Source of the DNA: Pusillimonas sp. TS35 | GTDB taxonomy: Bacteria > Pseudomonadota > Gammaproteobacteria > Burkholderiales > Burkholderiaceae_B | DNA length: 64,000 bases | Assembly: GCF_009857885.1 (NCBI RefSeq) | Contig: NZ_WWER01000002.1 | Location: 372,001-436,000 of the forward strand | Reading direction: 5' to 3' | Shown here: positions 1-9,827 of the stretch, one piece after another | Layout: every line of letters begins with the position of its first letter | How positions within the stretch are numbered: the first letter of the stretch is position 1 | Position numbers and translations under genes: made by a program | The notes under the pieces: generated by a model | Databases searched by the model: none | What the model was told of the DNA's origin: nothing | The model's input: only the letters and a program-made list of their open reading frames with translations

Positions 1-5
1 AAATC

Positions 6-1196
<1,191 letters not shown>

Positions 1197-1214
1197 GGCT
1201 CAGCCGCAATCGGT

Positions 1215-1232
1215 GGGGGCAATCTTGCCCCC
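1215..1232 (+). other. Hairpin between tuf and rpsJ
   Basis: An inverted repeat GGGGGCAA / TTGCCCCC lies in the 62-base spacer between tuf and rpsJ. The following bases (gtcaacttcgttcttt) are not a proper U-tract, so this is more likely an RNA-stability, processing or partial-attenuation hairpin than a full terminator. Its role is inferred only from position. Confidence 0.45.
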
Positions 1233-1258
1233 GTCAACTTCGTTCTTTAGGAATTCCC

Positions 1259-1570
1259 ATGAAAAACCAGAAAATCCGCATCCGTCTGAAAGCCTTCGAT
1301 TACAAGCTGATCGATCAATCCGCAGCCGAAATCGTTGAAACGGCCAAGCGTACGGGTGCAGTGGTGCGCGGCCCCGTTCCGCTGCCTACCCGCATCCGTC
1401 GCTACGACGTGCTGCGTTCACCGCACGTCAATAAAACGTCGCGCGACCAGTTCGAAATGCGTACGCACCAGCGGCTCATGGACATCGTGGATCCCACCGA
1501 CAAGACTGTCGACGCGCTGATGCGCCTTGACCTGCCTGCAGGTGTAGACGTCGAAATCGCCCTGCAGTAA
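1259..1570 (+). CDS. rpsJ: 30S ribosomal protein S10 (NusE)
   Basis: S10 is a small-subunit protein that also acts with NusB in transcription antitermination. The 103-residue length and the opening [21 protein letters not shown] are diagnostic, as are the internal [19 protein letters not shown] and the ending [13 protein letters not shown] ribosome-binding site (aggaattccc) precedes the ATG. In most bacteria rpsJ heads the S10 operon and rplC follows directly. Here it is followed by a strong terminator, and rplC is about 7.5 kb away, so S10 appears to be made from a tuf-rpsJ transcript. Confidence 0.97.
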   Translation: MKNQKIRIRLKAFDYKLIDQSAAEIVETAKRTGAVVRGPVPLPTRIRRYDVLRSPHVNKTSRDQFEMRTHQRLMDIVDPTDKTVDALMRLDLPAGVDVEIALQ

Positions 1571-1616
1571 TTCGCTGTGGTAAAGGGTTCGGGCGCATTG
1601 CGCCACGAGCGCCAGC

Positions 1617-1647
1617 AAAAACGCCATGCCTTGTGCATGGCGTTTTT
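1617..1647 (+). terminator. Intrinsic terminator after rpsJ
   Basis: A nine-base-pair stem ACGCCATGC / GCATGGCGT at 1621-1629 and 1635-1643 has a 5-base loop. It is flanked by AAAA on the left and TTTTT then GTTTCT on the right. This is a textbook rho-independent terminator 46 bases after the rpsJ stop codon. Confidence 0.88.
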
Positions 1648-1946
1648 GTTTCTGCGTCTCAAGAGGCTATCCAAAAAAGTACGGGATCGCTTCTGGAAGT
1701 ATGGCTGAGCATGGCGCCTTGCTGCTTATCGGAGCACGCTGCTGGGTGCCGCCTTCCGCCTCTTGTAGTCGGTTGTGCAGCGCAGTGCGGGCGGCGCGTG
1801 TTCTGCGCATGCTATCGTGAAGGCGCCGCACAAGGGGTGGCGGAGGCCGTTGGGCGACCGCTCCATGTTAAGGCCCATGACGATCAAACGGTCCGCGCCG
1901 CATGCCGCCATTGGTCTGGCCCATTGCGGTTCATGAGGAGAGACAC
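1648..1946. other. Intergenic region before the fused ABC importer
   Basis: About 300 bases between the rpsJ terminator and the importer start. I see no convincing gene, tRNA or repeat. It must hold the importer promoter, but no clear -35/-10 pair stands out. A good ribosome-binding site (gaggaga, 1935-1941) lies at the right end. Confidence 0.5.
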
Positions 1947-4900
1947 GTGGTGGCGAATCTGCGCAGAGGGTTGATAGCGTTACTGGCTGTGCTGTCATTA
2001 TTGGTGGCGGGTGGGGCATATGGCGCCCAGGATAGTGCGACGCGGGCTGCGGAAAGCGATACTTGCAACAGCGGGCGACCCATCAGGCTGGCCGACCAAA
2101 CCTGGGAAAGCGCTTCCTTCACAATGCACGTCATCAAGGCGTTGCTCGAGGCCGCCTTCGATTGCAAGACAGAGGTGGTGCCTGGTACGCCCGCCGCGAT
2201 AGAGACCGCGTTGGCGCAGAACGATATACAGATCATTGCCGAGATCTGGACGGGTCGTTCGGAGATCATGACCAAAGCCATCGAGGCCGGACGGGCACAA
2301 GTGGTTGGGGACACGCTGGCTGGCGGTGCGGAGCAGGGCTGGTACGTGCCTGATTATGTTGTGCTGGGCGATCCCGCGCGAGGAATTGCACCCATGGCCC
2401 CCGACTTGCGCAGTTGGCATGACTTGCCCCGTTACAAGGCGCTTTTTCGAGATGAGGAAGTGCCAAGCAAGGGTCGCTTCTTGAATTGCCCATCGGGGTG
2501 GGTATGTGAGAAGACCAATACACGCCTGCTGCAACTGCACGGCCTGGACAAGGACTTCAACAACTTTCGCGCAGGTACCGGCGCAGCGCTCGACTCGGCC
2601 ATCAGCTCGGCGTATGACCGCGGGCAGCCCATTCTGTTCTACTACTGGCAGCCGGCAGGCCTCATGGCCAAGTATCGTTTCTTCAAAATCGACCTAGGGC
2701 CCTTCAACCAGCAATGCTGGGACGTCATTGTGAGCGGCAAGGGCACGCTTTGCGCGTCGGACTTCCTGCGAGCACATCTGGGTGTGGGTTTATCAGTGCC
2801 CTTTGTGCAAGGCAACCAGGCGATTGTGCGCTTTCTTGAGCGGCTGCAGTTTGAACCTCCTCTGCTCAATCGGATGATTCTGCGGATGGCGGAAACGCGC
2901 GCCAGTGGCGCAGATATGGCTGCGACCTTCCTGCGTGAGCAATATCAAACCTGGGCAGCCTGGTTGCCCGCAGAGCAAGCATTGCATGCGGCACGAAAGC
3001 TGCGCATCGCCGTCGCCTCGGGCGGCGAAACGGTGAATGTACCTGCGATATCCGCCGGCGATGGATCTGCCCTCAGCGCGGCCCCGGCCTCCTCGGCCAG
3101 CAGGGATGCGCAACGCGAGCAGAAGGCCACAGCTGAGGCGCCATCCAGCGTAGATGTGCAGCACACACCGGGTAGCGGCTTCTTCCCCAATTGGTCCGCG
3201 GCCCAACACGTGAACGAACGCCTGGCGGCCGCAGTAAAGGCCTATGGCGACAGCCTGCGGGAAGTGAGTGGCCTCATTCTCACCGTTGTGCTGCTGCCGC
3301 TCGAAGGCCTTATGCAGGCGGTGCCGCCGTGGTTTTTCCTGTTTATTGTGGCGCTGCTTTCCTGGCATGCTACGCGCAAGCCTGTCGCGACCGTCTTGTA
3401 TGTTGTGTGCCTATACCTGATCGGTGCTGTCGGCTTGTGGGACAAACTGATGCAGACCTTTGCACTGGTGCTGGCAGCTACATTGTTCGCCATCCTGATC
3501 GGCATACCGGTGGGCATACTGGCGGCGGCAAATCGGCCGTTACGACGTGTGCTGACACCCGTCATGGATGTCATGCAGACATTGCCCAGCTTCGTGTACC
3601 TGATTCCGGTGCTGATGCTGTTCGGCCTGGGCAAAGTACCCGCCTTGTTTGCCACAGTCGTCTATGCGGTGCCGCCGCTGATACGGCTGACAATACTGGG
3701 CTTGGCCCAGGTCGATCGCGGGGTGACCGAGGCCGCGCAGTCGTTTGGCGTGACGCCGTGGCAAATGCTCACCAAGGTAACCTTGCCACTGGCCAGGCCC
3801 AGTATCATGGCTGGCATCAACCAGACGACGATGATGGCGCTGGCGATGGTGGTGGTGGCCTCCATGATCGGTGCGCGGGGCCTGGGTGAGGACGTGCTCG
3901 CGGGTATCCAGACACTGGACGTTGGTCGGGGGCTGCAGGCGGGCGTGGCGATCGTTATCCTGGCGATCGTGATGGATCGGATCACCCAGGCCTATGGGCA
4001 GCCTTTGCGCAGGCGGCAGGCGGTGCGGCGCCGTGCTGAGGCCCTGACGCAGCCCACGGCAGGCCTCGCGGCCGCTACCGACGCGCAGCGCACCGAGGTT
4101 TCCAGCGACGACGGCACGCAGTTGCCGCAGGCAGCCTGGGACGGTCAGGCTGGTACGGCGGCGAGCTCCGGCGCCGTGGATGCGAGTGCCGTCAAGATCG
4201 CGATCCGCGATGTTTATAAAGTATTTGGTCGCAATGAACAGCGTGCAGTAGGCTTGTTGCGCCAGGGCGCCGATAAATCCACCGTGCAGGTGCAGACCGG
4301 TGTTAACGTTGGCCTGGCCGGGGTTGCGGTAGAGGTGCCGGCGGGTTGTATTACCTGCGTCATCGGCCTGTCGGGGTCGGGCAAGTCTACGCTTGTTCGG
4401 CATCTAAACCGCCTTATCGATCCCTCTGCCGGTGAGATCCTGGTGGATGGCGAGAATATCCTTGCCTTGAGTATGCCGCAGCTGCGTGCGCTGAGGCGCC
4501 ACAAGGTAAGCATGGTGTTCCAGGGCTTTGGCCTGTTGCCGCATATCAATGTGCTCGACAATGTGGCGTTTGGCCTGGTGGTCCGTGGCGAAACACGTCA
4601 ACGGGCGCGTGAGGCCGCCGCACGCTGGCTGGAGCGCGTGGGCCTGGCGGAATACGCGCGCAGCTATCCCGATGAGTTATCGGGAGGCATGTCGCAGCGC
4701 GTTGGGCTTGCGCGGGCCCTGGCGACGGATGCCGACGTGCTGTTGATGGACGAGGCATTCTCTGCGCTGGACCCGTTGATTAGAGACGAGATGCAGGACC
4801 AGCTGCTGGCTTTGCAGCAGCGCCTGCACAAAACCATCGTCTTCATTACGCACGATATCGACGAGGCGCTGCGGCTGGGACAGCATATCGTGATTCTGCG

Positions 4901-5003
4901 CGATGGCCGCATCGAGCAGGCAGGTACGCCAGAGGATATCCGCAAGCACCCGGCCAACGATTACGTGGCGCGTTTCGTGAGGCGCAGGGGCGCACAACCG
5001 TAA
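1947..5003 (+). CDS. Fused betaine-type ABC importer: binding protein, permease and ATPase in one polypeptide
   Basis: Probably imports a quaternary-amine compatible solute (glycine betaine, choline or proline betaine). The start is taken as GTG 1947, just after gaggaga, which gives about 1018 residues beginning with a hydrophobic signal or anchor (RRGLIALLAVLSLLVAGG); an ATG at 1902 is possible but leaves no signal at the N-terminus. Three parts follow in order. An OpuAC-like binding domain spans about residues 45-340, with the tryptophan-rich cage region FYYWQPAGLMAKY. A ProW/OpuAB-like permease spans about 430-690, with the coupling motif EAAQSFGV near 595. An ABC ATPase spans about 755-1018, with Walker A GLSGSGKST near 807, signature LSGGMSQ near 911 and Walker B LLMDE near 932. 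It has no C-terminal CBS domains, unlike ProV/OpuAA. Normally these parts are two or three separate proteins. Confidence 0.9.
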   Translation: MVANLRRGLIALLAVLSLLVAGGAYGAQDSATRAAESDTCNSGRPIRLADQTWESASFTMHVIKALLEAAFDCKTEVVPGTPAAIETALAQNDIQIIAEIWTGRSEIMTKAIEAGRAQVVGDTLAGGAEQGWYVPDYVVLGDPARGIAPMAPDLRSWHDLPRYKALFRDEEVPSKGRFLNCPSGWVCEKTNTRLLQLHGLDKDFNNFRAGTGAALDSAISSAYDRGQPILFYYWQPAGLMAKYRFFKIDLGPFNQQCWDVIVSGKGTLCASDFLRAHLGVGLSVPFVQGNQAIVRFLERLQFEPPLLNRMILRMAETRASGADMAATFLREQYQTWAAWLPAEQALHAARKLRIAVASGGETVNVPAISAGDGSALSAAPASSASRDAQREQKATAEAPSSVDVQHTPGSGFFPNWSAAQHVNERLAAAVKAYGDSLREVSGLILTVVLLPLEGLMQAVPPWFFLFIVALLSWHATRKPVATVLYVVCLYLIGAVGLWDKLMQTFALVLAATLFAILIGIPVGILAAANRPLRRVLTPVMDVMQTLPSFVYLIPVLMLFGLGKVPALFATVVYAVPPLIRLTILGLAQVDRGVTEAAQSFGVTPWQMLTKVTLPLARPSIMAGINQTTMMALAMVVVASMIGARGLGEDVLAGIQTLDVGRGLQAGVAIVILAIVMDRITQAYGQPLRRRQAVRRRAEALTQPTAGLAAATDAQRTEVSSDDGTQLPQAAWDGQAGTAASSGAVDASAVKIAIRDVYKVFGRNEQRAVGLLRQGADKSTVQVQTGVNVGLAGVAVEVPAGCITCVIGLSGSGKSTLVRHLNRLIDPSAGEILVDGENILALSMPQLRALRRHKVSMVFQGFGLLPHINVLDNVAFGLVVRGETRQRAREAAARWLERVGLAEYARSYPDELSGGMSQRVGLARALATDADVLLMDEAFSALDPLIRDEMQDQLLALQQRLHKTIVFITHDIDEALRLGQHIVILRDGRIEQAGTPEDIRKHPANDYVARFVRRRGAQP

Positions 5004-5182
5004 GCGCTTGCCACAAGAAGCGTTCTTCCCGCTTCTGGGTGTGATGGTGCGCGCGATCCAGCCACGGGCGACCGTTCACAGCTGAACACAGTGTTGCCGT
5101 GTGACAGCTTTCTTGCGTTCAACGTGTCGTTGGTGGAAGTCATGGGCGAGCGTTAGCGTGCAGTGCTTTCGGCGCCCTGGCT

Positions 5183-6154
5183 TTATTCTGAGCCTAGATG
5201 AACACCGTGCCTGCTCAGGTGCTTCAGTACGCGAGCCTGGTCGGCGCTGGCGCATTCCTGCATCAAGGTGATAAGCCGATTGGTCACTTCGGGATGCTGG
5301 CGCTGGCCACGTGCCGCGATGCCGATCTCGCGAAAAACGGTATCAGCGCCCATCGGCAGAACGCGTACCTGTTTCGAAAAGGGCAGGCAGGCGGACGCGG
5401 CCGGCACCATTGCCGCGCCTATGCCCATTTGAACCGCCCGAGCCAACCCTACAACCTCATCCAGCTCGATCGCCTCGTTCAGCGTGAGCTGCTGCCTGCG
5501 CAGGAAGAGGTCAATGGCGCGGCCGCCGAACGAGGATCGGTCATACCGGATGAACGGATACCGCATGAGCGCCTCACGCCAATCATTGCCTTCATGGCAG
5601 GCGGGCACCAACACCAAGAAGGGCTCGCGCAGCAGACTGTGCCAATGCACCTCAGGCGGTAGCACGTAGGGTGCGCGGATCATCACTGCCATGTCGAGCT
5701 CGCCGGTATCAACCTGACCCAGAATGTTGAGCGAAGCGCCCGGCAGCACGCGGACCGCGATGCCGGGAAACTCGCGCCGGAACCTGGCTAGTGCGTCCAT
5801 GAGCCACGATTGCTGCGCCGAAGTAATCGCCCCGATGAGTAGGGTGCCGCGTCTGTCGTCAGCCGGCGCAACATCGCCAAGATGCGTAATGGCAGCGACG
5901 ATTTCCAGGGCCCGTGCATGAACATCGCGGCCCATGTCGGTGAGGACGGCCTTGCGACCGGTACGGTCGAACAACTGCACGCCAATATGCTGTTCCAGGC
6001 GCTGAATCTGGCCGCTGACGGCTCCCTGCGTGAGGCCGATGTGAGCGCCGGCGCGTGCAAAGCTGCCGTGGCGTACGACGGCGATGAAAGTGCGTAGCTC
6101 TGTCAGCATGGTTTGGCTAGGGTCAGGGTGTTCATCCGCGGAACTCATCAGCAA
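5183..6154 (-). CDS. LysR-family transcriptional regulator
   Basis: A 323-residue LysR regulator with an N-terminal winged helix-turn-helix (RHGSFARAGAHIGLTQGAV, about residues 30-50) and a C-terminal effector domain. It is divergent from the RraA-like/aminotransferase/RidA genes, the classic LysR arrangement, so it probably controls them from the 6155-6390 intergenic region. The start is uncertain: M3 (6148) and M16 (6109) are alternatives, and none has a clear Shine-Dalgarno sequence. The effector is unknown. The gene ends facing the ABC importer. Confidence 0.9.
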   Translation of the reverse strand: MLMSSADEHPDPSQTMLTELRTFIAVVRHGSFARAGAHIGLTQGAVSGQIQRLEQHIGVQLFDRTGRKAVLTDMGRDVHARALEIVAAITHLGDVAPADDRRGTLLIGAITSAQQSWLMDALARFRREFPGIAVRVLPGASLNILGQVDTGELDMAVMIRAPYVLPPEVHWHSLLREPFLVLVPACHEGNDWREALMRYPFIRYDRSSFGGRAIDLFLRRQQLTLNEAIELDEVVGLARAVQMGIGAAMVPAASACLPFSKQVRVLPMGADTVFREIGIAARGQRQHPEVTNRLITLMQECASADQARVLKHLSRHGVHLGSE

Positions 6155-6390
6155 AAATGATGATTAACATAAGAAATTATCGCTTTTTCTCTGCCAATTC
6201 TAATGTGAAACTGACGGTGAGCGGCATAAGCCCCTTATGGCGGCAAAAGCCCGTTACCACGGCAAAAGCCATGATCCCCCGCAAGCCGCCATCGCTTATG
6301 TCCCGTATCGCCAAAAAAAGATCCGAGAGGCCGGCGGCAGGCAGAGCGAGCGGCGGCCCGCCGTGCTGTATTCAACAACAGGAGCCAAGC

Positions 6391-7101
6391 ATGACATTAG
6401 ATAACCGGGCACTCGAGATCCTCCAGGAGGTGACGACTGCGACGATCACCACAGTACTGCTCAAGAAAGGCCTGCGCCACACCTGGCTGCGCGGTGCTCA
6501 GCCGCTGGCGCAAGGGCTGTCGCGCGTGGTGGGCCCCGCTTTCACGCTGCGCTTTATCCCGGCTCGCGAAGACTTGGCAACGCCAGAATCCTGGCGCTCG
6601 CCCACCTCTACCCGTGCAGCGATCGAGGCCATGCCGGAAGGCGTGGTGGCGGTGATCGACGCCTTCGGCACGACGGATGCCGGTGTCTGGGGCGACATTC
6701 TGTGCGAGCGTATGGTGCGGCGTAAGGTTGCGGGCATGGTGACCGATGGCGTAGTGCGCGACGCTGCAGGCGTGATCGCGTCGGGGCTGCCAGTGTGGTC
6801 GCGCGGGCAGGCGGCGCCGCCCTCCGTGGCAGGCCTGACGTTCGCCGGCTGGCAGGAGCCTATCGGCTGCGGCGGCGTGGCCGTTTACCCGGGGGACATC
6901 ATTGTTGCTGACCAGGACGGTGTGGTGTCGATACCGGCTGCCTACCTGGACGACGTATTGGCGTTGGCGCCCGAACAGGAACGCCTGGAGGTATGGACCA
7001 TCGAGCAGGTGCGCGCTGGCCATGCACTGCCAGGCCTGTATCCGGCCAACGAAGAAAACCTTGCGCGCTACGAGGCGTTCAAGCGTGGCGCGCAAGGTTA
7101 A
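6391..7101 (+). CDS. RraA-like / HMG-CHA-type class II aldolase
   Basis: A 236-residue member of the RraA / 4-hydroxy-4-methyl-2-oxoglutarate aldolase fold, which cleaves 4-hydroxy-2-oxo acids to pyruvate (or oxaloacetate) using a divalent metal. The family core GVWGDILCERM...GMVTDGVVRD is present; R123 and D124 match the conserved Arg-Asp pair. The open frame extends up to 6157, but the ATG at 6391 follows CAGGAG and matches the family N-terminus. It could instead act like RraA itself (an RNase E inhibitor), but its aminotransferase/RidA neighbours favour catabolism. It is probably the first gene of a three-gene operon. Confidence 0.85.
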   Translation: MTLDNRALEILQEVTTATITTVLLKKGLRHTWLRGAQPLAQGLSRVVGPAFTLRFIPAREDLATPESWRSPTSTRAAIEAMPEGVVAVIDAFGTTDAGVWGDILCERMVRRKVAGMVTDGVVRDAAGVIASGLPVWSRGQAAPPSVAGLTFAGWQEPIGCGGVAVYPGDIIVADQDGVVSIPAAYLDDVLALAPEQERLEVWTIEQVRAGHALPGLYPANEENLARYEAFKRGAQG

Positions 7102-7168
7102 CGCATACAACGCATGAGCGTCCGCCAAGCACGACGCGGCCGACCCATTAATTTCAAGAGGCAAGACC

Positions 7169-8386
7169 ATGGATTGGATCAGTGAAAAATTCAGGAAGCT
7201 GGGCACAGACGACGCGCCTGGCCAGGAGGTGCGGCAACAGAACGACAGAGCCGCACTGCAACTCAAGGGACACGACCTACCCGGCCGGCCGGTGGACTTC
7301 TCGCACGGCGATGTGGATGCATTCACGCCCATCCCGGGCGCCTTCGAAGCCTTTGCGGCAGGTGTTGAACGTGGGGGCGCACAAGCCTATACGGAATACC
7401 GTGGCGCTCTGGCGATCCGGCAGGATCTGGCCGCGAAGCTGACCGCCTTTACCGGCAGCCCGGTGCAGGGCGACGATGACATGATAATCACGTCGGGCAC
7501 ACAAGGCGCGCTGTTCCTGGCTGTGGCCTGCACAGTCGCGCGTGGCACCAAAGTGGCCATTGTCCAGCCCGACTATTTCGCCAACCGCAAGCTGGTGGAA
7601 TTCTTCGAAGGCGACATGGTGCCGGTGCGCATGGATTACCTGGGCGCCCGGGCGGGTGCAGGCTTGGACCTCACGCAGTTGGAAGACGCTTTCAAGGCGG
7701 GGGTGAAAGTGTTTCTGTTCTCCAATCCTAACAATCCCGCCGGGGTCATCTACTCGTCCGGTGAAATCCGCGATATCGCATCGCTGGCGTCGCGCTATGG
7801 TGTCACGGTCATCGTGGACCAGCTATATTCCCGGCTGCTGTATTCCGATGCGGCCTACACGCATCTGCGCGCCCAGGCCGTCGACCAAGAGAACGTCATT
7901 ACCATTATTGGCCCGTCCAAGACAGAGTCCATGAGCGGCTACCGCCTGGGTGTAGCGTTTGGCGCGCCCGCAATCATCAGCCGCATGGAGAAGCTGCAGG
8001 CCATCGTTTCATTGCGCGCGGCCGGCTACAATCAGGCGGTGCTCAAGACATGGTTTGATGAGCCAGCGGGCTGGATGACGCAGCGCATCGCATACCATCA
8101 AGCCATCCGCGACGACCTGCTGGCGCTGTTGCGGACGGTGGGTGGGCTCGAGGCGCGTACGCCCGAGGCCGGCAGTTATTTGTTCCCGCGTCTGCCCGAG
8201 CTGTCCATCCCGCCCGCCAATTTTGTGCGCGCCCTGCGTCTGCAAGCCGGGGTGACGGTCACGCCGGGCACAGAATTCAGCCCCCATGCAGCAAACAGCA
8301 TACGTTTCAACTTTTCGCAGGATCACCAGGCGGCGGTACAGGCGGTCGAACGTACGGTTGCCCTGATCGCGCGATACCGTCGATAG
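7169..8386 (+). CDS. PLP-dependent class I/II aminotransferase
   Basis: A fold-type I aminotransferase of 405 residues, cytoplasmic. Visible motifs are the cofactor-binding SGTQGAL region, SNPNNPAG (near 190), VDQLYSRLLYS, the Schiff-base lysine K251 in GPSKTESMSGYRLG, and a C-terminal substrate-carboxylate arginine in IRFNFS. Substrate is not determinable from sequence. It lies 67 bases after the RraA-like aldolase and 14 bases before a RidA gene. An aminotransferase feeding a 2-oxo acid to an aldolase is therefore a reasonable guess. The ribosome-binding site AAGAGGC precedes the ATG. Confidence 0.9.
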   Translation: MDWISEKFRKLGTDDAPGQEVRQQNDRAALQLKGHDLPGRPVDFSHGDVDAFTPIPGAFEAFAAGVERGGAQAYTEYRGALAIRQDLAAKLTAFTGSPVQGDDDMIITSGTQGALFLAVACTVARGTKVAIVQPDYFANRKLVEFFEGDMVPVRMDYLGARAGAGLDLTQLEDAFKAGVKVFLFSNPNNPAGVIYSSGEIRDIASLASRYGVTVIVDQLYSRLLYSDAAYTHLRAQAVDQENVITIIGPSKTESMSGYRLGVAFGAPAIISRMEKLQAIVSLRAAGYNQAVLKTWFDEPAGWMTQRIAYHQAIRDDLLALLRTVGGLEARTPEAGSYLFPRLPELSIPPANFVRALRLQAGVTVTPGTEFSPHAANSIRFNFSQDHQAAVQAVERTVALIARYRR

Positions 8387-8400
8387 GAACCCCACCACTC

Positions 8401-8835
8401 ATGCCGCAAACCACCCAGTCACCCAAGCCGCAGGGCCGCTACGCGCCCGCCACCCGCGACGGCAACCGTATCTTCACCGCCGGCATGACGCCACGTCGTG
8501 ATGGCGCCCTCATCATGCAAGGCAAGATCGATGCGCAGACGCCAGCCGAGCATTACCGGCCGGCGGTCGAGTTGGCGGCCGCCAACGCGCTGCGCGCTGC
8601 GCACGACTTGCTGGCCGATGGCGAGCGCATCGGCCGCGTGCTGAATATGACGGTATACGTGGCGGCCCAGGAGCCATTCACGACACATTCATCAATCGCC
8701 GATTTCGCTTCCGGCTATTTGTACGACACGCTGGGCGATGCCGGCATCGGCAGCCGCACCGCCATCGGCGTGCAGTCGCTGCCAGGTAATGCGCCGGTCG
8801 AGATCGCGCTGGTCGTGGCGGTGGCGGCGGGATGA
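8401..8835 (+). CDS. RidA/YjgF-family enamine/imine deaminase
   Basis: A 144-residue RidA superfamily protein. Family members hydrolyse reactive enamine/imine intermediates released by PLP enzymes, and others are reactions-specific deaminases in catabolic operons. Typical features are the opening GRYAPATRDGNRIFTAGM and the C-terminal GVQSLPGNAPVEIALVVAV. It lies directly behind the aminotransferase, fitting removal of imine by-products or deamination in the same pathway. It belongs to a pathway-linked RidA subgroup rather than clearly to archetypal RidA. Confidence 0.88.
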   Translation: MPQTTQSPKPQGRYAPATRDGNRIFTAGMTPRRDGALIMQGKIDAQTPAEHYRPAVELAAANALRAAHDLLADGERIGRVLNMTVYVAAQEPFTTHSSIADFASGYLYDTLGDAGIGSRTAIGVQSLPGNAPVEIALVVAVAAG

Positions 8836-9135
8836 TCGGCCTGGCTGCCTGGCCCTTCCTCTTCAACTGAGCCCGGCGTCCGGCCGCCCGCTCATTCCGC
8901 CGTGGCAGCCCGGTTCGTCGCGTGCCTGTCGTTTTTCCACCAAGCAGGGGGGTGCGGGAGGGCGCAGCCGGCATTGCTGCTTGCTATCACCTATTGACTC
9001 ATGCTAAATTACGAGGCTTAGCCAAAAAAGCTTTGGTTAAATAGATTCGTGTATGCAATGGCCCGCTGGTTGCACAGCGGGCGCATGTATACGGTAATTA
9101 GCCCCGACCAATCGCAGTCGGGAATGGAGAAAACA
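8836..9135 (+). promoter_or_regulatory. Promoter and structured leader of the rplC-rpsQ operon
   Basis: A 300-base gap with no gene. A TTGACT -35-like hexamer lies at 8994-8999, with A/T-rich -10 candidates in 9005-9022; the exact -10 is unclear. Two perfect hairpins follow: GCCCGCTG/CAGCGGGC (9061-9068 and 9075-9082) and CCCGAC/GTCGGG (9103-9108 and 9117-9122). The second ends a few bases before the ribosome-binding site (ggaga) of rplC. Neither has a U-tract, so they look like leader RNA structures, perhaps a site for ribosomal-protein autoregulation. The left part (8836-8980) shows nothing recognisable. Confidence 0.5.
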
Positions 9136-9825
9136 ATGTCGAACCCGACACCTACGCCTGCCGCGCATCGGCTGGGCCTGGTAGGGCGTAAGGTCGGCAT
9201 GACCCGTATTTTCACCGAGGAAGGCGAGTCCATCCCGGTGACTGTGCTGGACGTGTCGAACAACCGCGTTACCCAGGTCAAGTCGCCAGAAACCGATGGC
9301 TACGCTGCCATTCAGGTTGCCTACGGCACCCGTCGCGCCACGCGCGTGAACAAGGCCCTGGCAGGCCAATATGCCAAAGCCGGCGTCGAAGCTGGCAGCA
9401 TCCTCAAAGAGTTTCGCCTCGATCCCGCCAAAGCGGCTGAATTCACAGCCGGTTCCGTTGTGGCCGTCGAAAGCGTATTCGAAGCCGGCCAAAAGGTCGA
9501 CGTCACGGGCACCACGATCGGTAAAGGCTTTGCCGGTACCATCAAGCGCCACAACTTCAGTTCGCAGCGCGCGTCGCACGGTAACTCCCGTTCGCACCGC
9601 GTTCCGGGCTCGATCGGTCAGGCACAGGATCCGGGTCGCATCTTCCCCGGCAAGAAAATGTCCGGCCATCTGGGTGACGTTACCCGTACCGTTCAAAACC
9701 TCGACATCGTGCGTGTCGATGCCGAACGCGGTCTGCTTTTGGTCAAGGGCGCTGTCCCCGGCCACAAGAATTCCGACGTTGTCGTGCGTCCCGCCATCAA
9801 GATGTCGGCCAAGAAAGGAGCCTAA
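9136..9825 (+). CDS. rplC: 50S ribosomal protein L3
   Basis: L3 nucleates 23S rRNA folding near the peptidyl-transferase centre. The core is clear: [18 protein letters not shown] at the start and the loop motif [24 protein letters not shown]. The ATG at 9136 is chosen because of the adjacent GGAGA and the betaproteobacterial N-terminus [14 protein letters not shown]; an in-frame ATG at 9049 would add 29 residues encoded across the leader hairpins and is rejected. The protein is 229 residues. It is the first gene of the second ribosomal transcription unit. Confidence 0.97.
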   Translation: MSNPTPTPAAHRLGLVGRKVGMTRIFTEEGESIPVTVLDVSNNRVTQVKSPETDGYAAIQVAYGTRRATRVNKALAGQYAKAGVEAGSILKEFRLDPAKAAEFTAGSVVAVESVFEAGQKVDVTGTTIGKGFAGTIKRHNFSSQRASHGNSRSHRVPGSIGQAQDPGRIFPGKKMSGHLGDVTRTVQNLDIVRVDAERGLLLVKGAVPGHKNSDVVVRPAIKMSAKKGA

Positions 9826-9827
9826 AC

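Noticed and set aside
5016-5036. Hairpin AGAAGCG / CGCTTCT after the fused ABC importer as a terminator
   Set aside because: Only seven pairs, a 7-base loop and no U-tract; too weak to list as a terminator.
6157-6390. Upstream 78-codon extension of the RraA-like protein
   Set aside because: It covers the divergent regulatory region, has no family match, and a good ribosome-binding site precedes the ATG at 6391.
9049-9135. N-terminal extension of L3 from ATG 9049
   Set aside because: It would be encoded by the hairpin leader; the ATG at 9136 has the ribosome-binding site and the family N-terminus.
1571-9135. Recent horizontal transfer of the accessory blocks by a mobile element
   Set aside because: I see no transposase, integrase, flanking direct repeats or tRNA target, and base composition by eye matches the backbone. 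Older rearrangement remains possible.
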